Assembly: GCF_900090325.1 (NCBI RefSeq)
Contig: NZ_FMHW01000002.1
Location: 5,705,001-5,769,000 of the forward strand
Reading direction: 5' to 3'
DNA length: 64,000 bases
Source: Micromonospora pallida
GTDB lineage: Bacteria > Actinomycetota > Actinomycetes > Mycobacteriales > Micromonosporaceae
Part shown: positions 58,532 through 64,000 of the stretch, piece by piece
Position numbering within the stretch: the first letter of the stretch is position 1
Layout: each line of letters starts with the position of its first letter
Position numbers and translations under genes: made by a program
Notes under the pieces: model-generated
Told to the model about the DNA's origin: nothing
The model's database searches: none
Seen by the model: the letters and a program-made list of their open reading frames with translations, nothing else

Positions 58532-58567
58532 ACGAGCGGCTGTCCCCGACAGGGGTCAGCCGCTCGT
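58532..58567. terminator. Bidirectional terminator
   Basis: ACGAGCGGCTG (58532-58542) pairs with CAGCCGCTCGT (58557-58567), with an inner CCCC-GACA-GGGG stem. It lies between the stop of the repeat-rich protein and the convergent comB-like gene. Confidence 0.8.
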
Positions 58568-58611
58568 ACGTTTCCGACCCCTCTTGCCCCTCCGCCACCC
58601 CATCGCGTCGA

Positions 58612-59382
58612 TCAAGAAGAGTGGGGTCCGGCGGGGGAGAAACTGTTCTGGCGTAGGAGCGGAATCACCGGGGAGACGCCGACCTCCACCGCGATCTCCA
58701 CGTCATCGCCGAACCCCTGCTCGATGAGTTCCCGCCCGGACACACAGCCCCGCACGGCGGCCGGCACGTCGGGGGTGCTCGCCAGCGCGGCGAGGGCCAT
58801 CGCCGCCTCCACGGAGAGCCCGCCCGGGACGCCGGAGAGCTCGTCGAGCACGCACGCCGCGCCCAACTGGTCCTCCACGGAGGGGCGCAGCGAGCCGTCC
58901 GGCCAGCGCTCGCCCGAGGCGACCACCCCGATCGGCGCGTCGACGGTGCCGTACCCCTGCTCGCGCAGCCAGCGCCCGACGGCGGCGGCGTTACGCAGGC
59001 AGGCCGCCACCACCGGCCGACCGGTCGCGCTGGCCGCCGCGCAGATCGCCGAGCCGTTCGGGGATGGCAACACCAGGTCGGGCACGGCCGGCGCGGTCCG
59101 CAGCGCCGCCGGGGAGAGCGACCACGGATTGTCCCGGCTCGTCTGCCGTCGACCCACCGCGACCGCCGCGCCCATCCGGCGGGCGTAGTCGGCGGCCTGC
59201 TCTCCCCAGGGGAACGGGTGGACCCGGACCCCTCGGGCGACCGCCACCTCCACCGAGGTGGTGAAGGAGAGCACGTCCACCACCACCAGGACAGCGCAGA
59301 CCCGGCCCAGTTCCGCCGCCCCGGCGAGGCCCCAGTCGAACCGGGCCCCCGAACCGGGTTGGGTGAAGACCGGCGCGGACAC
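58612..59382 (-). CDS. 2-phosphosulfolactate phosphatase family protein (ComB-like)
   Basis: 256 residues from GTG at 59382. ComB family pattern: VLVVVDVLSFTTSVEVAVARG near the N-terminus, then LSPAALRTAP, DLVLPSPNGSAICAAASATG and SVEDQLGAACVLDELSG. In archaea ComB acts in coenzyme M synthesis. Actinobacteria have no coenzyme M, so the bacterial member probably has another substrate. It starts five bases after the purL stop and is likely in the purS-Q-L transcript, but its relation to purines is unknown. Confidence 0.85.
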   Translation of the reverse strand: MSAPVFTQPGSGARFDWGLAGAAELGRVCAVLVVVDVLSFTTSVEVAVARGVRVHPFPWGEQAADYARRMGAAVAVGRRQTSRDNPWSLSPAALRTAPAVPDLVLPSPNGSAICAAASATGRPVVAACLRNAAAVGRWLREQGYGTVDAPIGVVASGERWPDGSLRPSVEDQLGAACVLDELSGVPGGLSVEAAMALAALASTPDVPAAVRGCVSGRELIEQGFGDDVEIAVEVGVSPVIPLLRQNSFSPAGPHSS

Positions 59383-59386
59383 CGCC

Positions 59387-62191
59387 TCAGCGCCGGTCGG
59401 TGCTGGCGTTCTCTCCGGACCCCTCGGTGTCGCCGTCGGCTGCGGAAGCGCCCTGGGCGTCCACCGCAGCAGTGCCGTCGCCGGCAGCCGTCGGCTTGCT
59501 GTGGGCGTCCGCCGCCGGCTCGGCCTCGGTCGGCACCGGGGCGCGGTCGACCGGGTCGGCCCCGGTCGCGGCGCGCTCGGTGGCCGGCGTGGTCCCGCCG
59601 GCCGACGCGGCCTCGAGATCACCCGTCGGCACGGAGCCGGCGACCGTCGGCACGGAACCGGCAGCCTCACCCGAGGCGGTCGGCCCGGCCGGCGTGCCGC
59701 CGATCGGTGCCATCTCGGCCACCGGTACCGCCTCGACGGCCCCGGCCACCCCGGTCGCCGGGGCGGGCACGTCGACCACCTCGGCACCGCCGAAGAGCTG
59801 CGGCAGGGTCGCGGTGTACGCGTCTCGCAGCTCGTCCAGGCCGATCTCGAACTGCCCACGCACCTCCAGCACGCCGGCGGTCGAGTCGGTGACCCCGATC
59901 GCCTCCACCGGCACCCCACGCTCGGCGCAGAGGGCGGTGAACGCCTTCTCGTGCCCACGCGGCACCGAGACGACGGCCCGCGCGGCGGACTCGCTGAAGA
60001 GGTAGACGAACGGCAGCGAACCGGTGGTGAACCGGTCCGGCAGGGCGATCCGCGCGCCAACGCCGCGCCGCAGGCAGGACTCGACCAGGCTCTGCGCGAG
60101 ACCGCCGTCGGAGAGGTCGTGCGCGGAGTTGAGGTGCCCGACCCGGGCGGCCTCGGCCAGCAGGTCACCCAGCGCCTGCTCACGGGCCAGGTCGACCCGG
60201 GGCGGTACGCCGCCGAGGTGACCGTGGGTCACCCAGGCCCACTCCGAGCCGGACAGCTCGTTGCGGGTCTCGCCGAGCAGGAAGATCAGGTCGTGCTCGC
60301 CGGCCGGCCGGAGCGCGAAGCCCATCGGCACCCGCTCGGCGACGTCGTCCAGGATGCCGAGCACGCCGACCACCGGGGTCGGGTGGATGGCCGCCGCGCC
60401 GGTCTGGTTGTAGAAGCTGACGTTGCCGCCGGTCACCGGGATGCCCAGCTCCTGGCAGCCGTCCGCCAGGCCGCGCACGGCCTCGGCGAACTGCCACATC
60501 ACGCCCGGGTCCTCCGGCGAGCCGAAGTTGAGGCAGTTGGTCACGGCGATCGGCTTCGCGCCGGTCACCGCCACGTTCCGGTACGCCTCGGCGAGCGCCA
60601 GCTTGGTGCCCTGGTACGGGTCCAGGCGGGCGTACCGGCCGTTGCCGTCGACCGAGAGGGCGACGCCGAGCCCGGAGCGCTCGTCGATCCGGATCACGCC
60701 GGAGTCCTCCGGCTGGGCGAGCACGGTGTTGCCCAGCACGTACCGGTCGTACTGCTCGGTGACCCAGGTGCGGTCGCAGAGGTTGGGCGAGGCGATCATG
60801 CGGAACAGGGTTTCCCGCAGCGCGTCCGGCGTGGCCGGTCGGGGCAGCGTCTCGGCCCGGTCGGCCTGGAGCAGGATCAGGTCGGCCGGCTCCCGCATCG
60901 GGCGGGCGTAGACCGGCCCATCGTCGACCAGTGAGCCGGGCGGCACGTCCACCACGAGCTGGTCGCGCCAGGTGATCAGCAGCCGGCCCGGGCGACCGTC
61001 CTCGGCCGGCGGAGTGACCTCGCCGATCGCGGTGGCGAGCACGCCCCACTTGTCACAGGTCTTCAGCACCGCCTCGAGCTTCTCCGGCTCGACCACCAGG
61101 AGCATCCGCTCCTGGGACTCGCTGGCCAGGATCTCGTGCGGCTCCATGGAGGGCTCGCGCAGCGGCACCCGCTCCAGCCAGACCCGCATGCCGGTGCCGG
61201 CCGCCGCGGCGGTCTCGGTGAGCGCGCAGGTCAGCCCGGCGCCGCCGAGGTCCTGGATGCCGACGACCAGCTCGGCGTCGTACAGCTCCAGGCAGGCCTC
61301 GATGAGCAGCTTCTCGATGAACGGGTCACCGACCTGTACCGACGGGCGGCGCTGCTCGCTGCCCTCGTCGAAGGTGGCGCTGGCCAGCACCGACACGCCG
61401 CCGATGCCGTCCCGGCCGGTCTTGGCGCCCATCAGCACCACGACGTTGCCGGGGCCGGCGGCCTCCTTCTTCTGCAGCCGGTCGACCGGCAGCACGCCGA
61501 GGCAGAGCGCGTTGACCAGAGGGTTGCCCTGGTAGCAGGGGTCGAAGACCACCTCGCCGCCGATGTTGGGCAGGCCGAGGCAGTTGCCGTAGCCGCCGAC
61601 GCCGGCCACCACGCCGGGCAGCACCCGGGCGGTGTCGGGGTGGTCGGCCGCGCCGAAGCGCAGCGGGTCCATCACCGCGACCGGGCGGGCGCCCATGGCG
61701 AGGATGTCCCGGACGATGCCGCCGACGCCGGTCGCCGCGCCCTGGTACGGCTCGACGAAGCTCGGGTGGTTGTGCGACTCGACCTTGAAGGTCACCGCCA
61801 GCTTGTCGGAGACCTGGACCACGCCCGCGTTCTCACCGATGCCGGCGAGCAGCCGGTCGCTCGGCGGGGCCTTCTCGCCGAACTGGCGCAGGTGCACCTT
61901 GCTCGACTTGTAGGAGCAGTGCTCGCTCCACATGATCGAGTACATGGCCAGCTCGGACTGGGTGGGGCGACGGTCGAGGATCTGCCGGATCCGCTCGTAC
62001 TCGTCGTCCCGGAGCCCCAGCTCGGCGTAGGGCTGCAACTCACCCGCGGTGTCCGCGGCCCGCGGCACGGTGTCGAGCCGACCGAACGGCCCGGCGGGGG
62101 TGGCGGGGCTGGCCGGGGCGTCGGCCACCGGACGCGGCTCGGCCGGGGCGCCCGTGTTGGGGTGCGCCGCCGGGTCCGGGTGGGTGGTCAT
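59387..62191 (-). CDS. purL: FGAM synthase, large subunit, with a 132-residue low-complexity C-terminal extension
   Basis: 934 residues from ATG at 62191 behind GGAGAGG. The usual small-type PurL is about 740-760 residues. Core motifs: [46 protein letters not shown] (stated in parts), [32 protein letters not shown] and [15 protein letters not shown] [13 protein letters not shown]. It makes FGAM together with PurQ and PurS. After [19 protein letters not shown] the protein continues with 132 residues of Ala, Pro, Thr, Glu and Gly (59390-59785), including a repeated GSVPT. This tail is not part of the family fold and looks disordered. Confidence 0.93.
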   Translation of the reverse strand: MTTHPDPAAHPNTGAPAEPRPVADAPASPATPAGPFGRLDTVPRAADTAGELQPYAELGLRDDEYERIRQILDRRPTQSELAMYSIMWSEHCSYKSSKVHLRQFGEKAPPSDRLLAGIGENAGVVQVSDKLAVTFKVESHNHPSFVEPYQGAATGVGGIVRDILAMGARPVAVMDPLRFGAADHPDTARVLPGVVAGVGGYGNCLGLPNIGGEVVFDPCYQGNPLVNALCLGVLPVDRLQKKEAAGPGNVVVLMGAKTGRDGIGGVSVLASATFDEGSEQRRPSVQVGDPFIEKLLIEACLELYDAELVVGIQDLGGAGLTCALTETAAAAGTGMRVWLERVPLREPSMEPHEILASESQERMLLVVEPEKLEAVLKTCDKWGVLATAIGEVTPPAEDGRPGRLLITWRDQLVVDVPPGSLVDDGPVYARPMREPADLILLQADRAETLPRPATPDALRETLFRMIASPNLCDRTWVTEQYDRYVLGNTVLAQPEDSGVIRIDERSGLGVALSVDGNGRYARLDPYQGTKLALAEAYRNVAVTGAKPIAVTNCLNFGSPEDPGVMWQFAEAVRGLADGCQELGIPVTGGNVSFYNQTGAAAIHPTPVVGVLGILDDVAERVPMGFALRPAGEHDLIFLLGETRNELSGSEWAWVTHGHLGGVPPRVDLAREQALGDLLAEAARVGHLNSAHDLSDGGLAQSLVESCLRRGVGARIALPDRFTTGSLPFVYLFSESAARAVVSVPRGHEKAFTALCAERGVPVEAIGVTDSTAGVLEVRGQFEIGLDELRDAYTATLPQLFGGAEVVDVPAPATGVAGAVEAVPVAEMAPIGGTPAGPTASGEAAGSVPTVAGSVPTGDLEAASAGGTTPATERAATGADPVDRAPVPTEAEPAADAHSKPTAAGDGTAAVDAQGASAADGDTEGSGENASTDRR

Positions 62192-62264
62192 GACCTCTCC
62201 TCGCTGCGCTCGTGGCCACCGCGTCGGGGGTGGCTGAGCCGACCGATGATCCGGTGGGGCTGGC

Positions 62265-62948
62265 TCACGCCGGCGCTCCCACCAGGTGCTTGAGGACCGA
62301 GGTGAAGAAGCCGAGGCCGTCCAGGGACGGGCCGGTGAGCGCCTCCACCGCGTGCTCCGGGTGCGGCATGATGCCGACCACGTTGCCGGCGGAGTTGGTG
62401 ATCGCGGCGATGTCCCGCTGCGACCCGTTCGGGTTGCCGCCGAGGTAGCGGGCGACGACCTGTCCCTCGCCCTCGAGCCGGTCCAGGGTGGCCGCGTCGG
62501 CGACGTAGCAGCCCTCACCGTTCTTGACCGGGATCAGGATCTCCTGACCGGTCTGGTACGTGTTCGTCCAGGCGGTGCCGGTCGTCTCGATCCGCAGAAC
62601 CTGGTCCCGGTTGCGGAAGTGCAGGTGCTGGTTGCGGGTGAGCGCGCCGGGGAGCAGGTGCGCCTCGCAGAGGATCTGGAAGCCGTTGCAGATGCCGAGG
62701 ACGGGAAGCCCGCCCCGGGCGGCGTCCACGATCGTCTCCATCACCGGGGCGAACCGGGCAATCGCCCCGCAGCGCAGGTAGTCGCCGTAGGAGAAGCCAC
62801 CAGGCAGCACCACGGCGTCGACGCCGTGCAGGTCGGCGTCGCCGTGCCAGAGTCGGACCGGCTCACCGCCGGCGATCCGGACGGCCCGGGCGGCGTCCCC
62901 GTCGTCGAGCGAGCCGGGGAAGGTCACCACACCGACGCGGGCGGTCAC
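62265..62948 (-). CDS. purQ: FGAM synthase, glutaminase subunit
   Basis: 227 residues from GTG at 62948. Class I glutamine amidotransferase: [38 protein letters not shown], nucleophile in [14 protein letters not shown], and catalytic HPE in [13 protein letters not shown]. It feeds ammonia to PurL. GTG overlaps the purS stop by 4 bases (62945-62948), so the two are co-translated. 73 bases separate it from purL. Confidence 0.95.
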   Translation of the reverse strand: MTARVGVVTFPGSLDDGDAARAVRIAGGEPVRLWHGDADLHGVDAVVLPGGFSYGDYLRCGAIARFAPVMETIVDAARGGLPVLGICNGFQILCEAHLLPGALTRNQHLHFRNRDQVLRIETTGTAWTNTYQTGQEILIPVKNGEGCYVADAATLDRLEGEGQVVARYLGGNPNGSQRDIAAITNSAGNVVGIMPHPEHAVEALTGPSLDGLGFFTSVLKHLVGAPA

Positions 62949-63208
62949 GGCCGGGCTTCCACGGCGTCGTCGGCCTCGACCAGACGGACGGTGAAGTCCT
63001 CGATGACCGGGTTGGCGAGCAGCTTGTCGGCGATTTCCCGAGCCCGGTCCAGGTCCGGTTCACCGGTGAACTCGATCTCGACACGCCGACCGATCCGGAC
63101 GGAGGCGACATCAGTGACGCCGAGCCGTGGCAGCGCGTTTGCGACGGCCTGGCCCTGCGGATCGAGAATCTCGGGCTTGAGCATGACGTCGACGACGACG
63201 CGAGGCAC
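62945..63208 (-). CDS. purS: FGAM synthase, PurS subunit
   Basis: 87 residues from GTG at 63208, behind CAGGAG. PurS fold: [41 protein letters not shown] and [17 protein letters not shown]. PurS bridges PurL and PurQ for ammonia transfer. It is first gene of the purS-purQ-purL(-comB) operon. The promoter should lie between 63209 and about 63330. Confidence 0.93.
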   Translation of the reverse strand: MPRVVVDVMLKPEILDPQGQAVANALPRLGVTDVASVRIGRRVEIEFTGEPDLDRAREIADKLLANPVIEDFTVRLVEADDAVEARP

Positions 63209-63426
63209 TGGGCACTCCTGACTGTGTACGCAGTTGGGTGCCGACCCTGAACGGGCGAGCGCAGCCAGCCTACCTGGCAGGAAGCGGTCCGGACGCACCG
63301 GCCGGCCGCAGCAGGCGCGATGATCCATATTACCGAGCGCAACGGCCGGGGGCCAGCACCGGACGGGTCGCGCCGGCCGTGGCGGGTCGTCCGCCCGGGG
63401 AGCGCCCGGGCAGCCTGATATGTATC

Positions 63427-63494
63427 TATCGATATCGATAACACTCTTGTCGGTGGACGCGCCGCGCCCCTACGGTACGTCGACAGATATCGAT
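63427..63494 (+). promoter_or_regulatory. Promoter with flanking TATCGAT palindromes, upstream of the protease
   Basis: A perfect 14-bp palindrome TATCGATATCGATA (63427-63440) precedes a plausible -35 TTGTCG (63447) and -10 TACGGT (63471) with an 18-base spacer. ATATCGAT recurs at 63487-63494 just after the -10. A repressor binding both sites would bracket the promoter. The regulator is not identified. Confidence 0.5.
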
Positions 63495-63573
63495 GGCAAG
63501 CCCGCCGTCCGGCAGCCCCGTCGACGGCTCTCCCGACCCGGTTCCCGCAACCCCCGTGAAGGAGTCCCCCGCC

Positions 63574-64000
63574 ATGCGAATCCGCTCCCTCGTCGCCGCG
63601 CTCAGCGCCGCCTTCGTCGGCATGATCGGCTTCGGCTCGCCCGCGGCGGCCGCCGACCCGGCCCCGGTCACCCCGTACATCATCGGTGGGGGATACGTCT
63701 CCTCCGCGCCGTGGGCCGCCGCAGTGTTCAGCAACGGCTCGTTCACCTGCTCCGGCAGTGTCATCTCCGCCGACTGGGTGCTCACCGCGCGGCACTGCGT
63801 CAGCGGCTCGATGTCGGTCCGGATCGGCAGCGTCTACTACGCCTCCGGCGGCACCACCCGCACCATCAGCGCCACCCACACCCGCTACGACCTGGCGCTG
63901 ATGCGGCTGTCCAGCCCGGTCAGCACCTCGTACGTCTCGCTGGCCAGCAGCAACCCGCCCAACGGCTCCACCAACAGCATCTACGGCTGGGGCATGACCT
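63574..64000 (+). CDS. Secreted trypsin-like serine protease, 3' end outside the window
   Basis: 142 residues visible from ATG at 63574 behind GAAGGAG. Signal peptide (RSLVAALSAAFVGMIGFGSPAAA) and a short propeptide lead to IIGGGYVSSAPWAAAV, where Ile would become the new N-terminus as in trypsins. The catalytic His is in VLTARHCVSG and the Asp in THTRYDLALMRLSS. The catalytic Ser lies beyond base 64000. S1A-family exoenzyme; specificity cannot be read. Upstream palindromes (63427-63494) suggest specific regulation. Confidence 0.88.
   Translation, partial: MRIRSLVAALSAAFVGMIGFGSPAAAADPAPVTPYIIGGGYVSSAPWAAAVFSNGSFTCSGSVISADWVLTARHCVSGSMSVRIGSVYYASGGTTRTISATHTRYDLALMRLSSPVSTSYVSLASSNPPNGSTNSIYGWGMT

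Noticed and set aside
1..64000. CRISPR arrays, rRNA genes, replication origin
   Set aside because: No regularly spaced repeat-spacer pattern, no rRNA-like sequence and no DnaA-box cluster were seen. The tandem repeats at 41275 and 47970 have no spacers.

Overview
The window is very GC-rich, with GTG/TTG starts, 4-base stop/start overlaps and typical high-GC actinobacterial genes (bldC, DUF3073, DivIVA-like, helR, a three-pseudopilin Tad locus). It is most likely chromosomal DNA of a Micromonosporaceae member (Micromonospora or a close relative). That placement is inference from gene content and protein style, not from a search.

Left part (1-9000): an unrecognised partial gene; a HelR-type RNA polymerase-recycling helicase behind a rifamycin-associated element; a GntR remnant; a vapBC toxin-antitoxin pair; the tRNA-modification gene tsaC/sua5; a small coupled pair encoding a beta-sandwich protein and a TIM-barrel-like glycosidase; a truncated, frameshifted GH65 phosphorylase pseudogene; and a PAP2 phosphatase.

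9000-19700 is a Tad/Flp pilus locus. A prepilin peptidase faces away from a tightly coupled operon: lipoprotein, secreted Cys/Gly-rich protein, CpaB/RcpC, CpaE, TadA, TadB, TadC, Flp pilin, three TadE/G-like pseudopilins and a LysM membrane protein.

19700-33500 is metabolic. It holds a DUF2231-Rieske protein, bluB under a cobalamin riboswitch, an EamA exporter, a crotonase, an FAD disulfide oxidoreductase, a small accessory group (DUF3800, short GntR, DivIVA-like, hypothetical), a serine hydrolase, and a carotenoid cluster. The carotenoid cluster is crtB divergent from crtI-idi-merR, where the MerR carries a CarH/LitR-like B12-binding fold. A polysaccharide deacetylase follows.

33500-40000 starts with tRNA-Glu, tRNA-Asp and tRNA-Phe. 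It then runs through a Nudix hydrolase into mobile-element debris: an internally deleted tnpB and fragments of tyrosine integrases on both strands. Two paralogous small membrane proteins, a FadR-type regulator and a CE1-type esterase lie here too. 40000-51400 holds an SMR transporter, a circularly permuted type-1 solute-binding lipoprotein, acyl-CoA enzymes, a Ca-repeat miniprotein, bldC and a valine-type dehydrogenase.

51400-63210 contains a two-gene RiPP system (radical SAM/SPASM maturase plus an aromatic/Asn-rich precursor, AmcB/AmcA-like) next to the purine genes purM (frameshifted as given), purF, purL, purQ and purS. Between these are an SCP2-like gene, a comB-like gene and a membrane protein with a long FUS-like Gly/Tyr/Gln/Ser-rich tail. 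The window ends inside a secreted trypsin-like protease.

The candidates I rate highest are the AmcA/AmcB cyclophane RiPP pair (51505-52843), the circularly permuted binding protein (43229-44572), the helR/RAE module (1049-3282) and the prion-like membrane protein (56438-58516).
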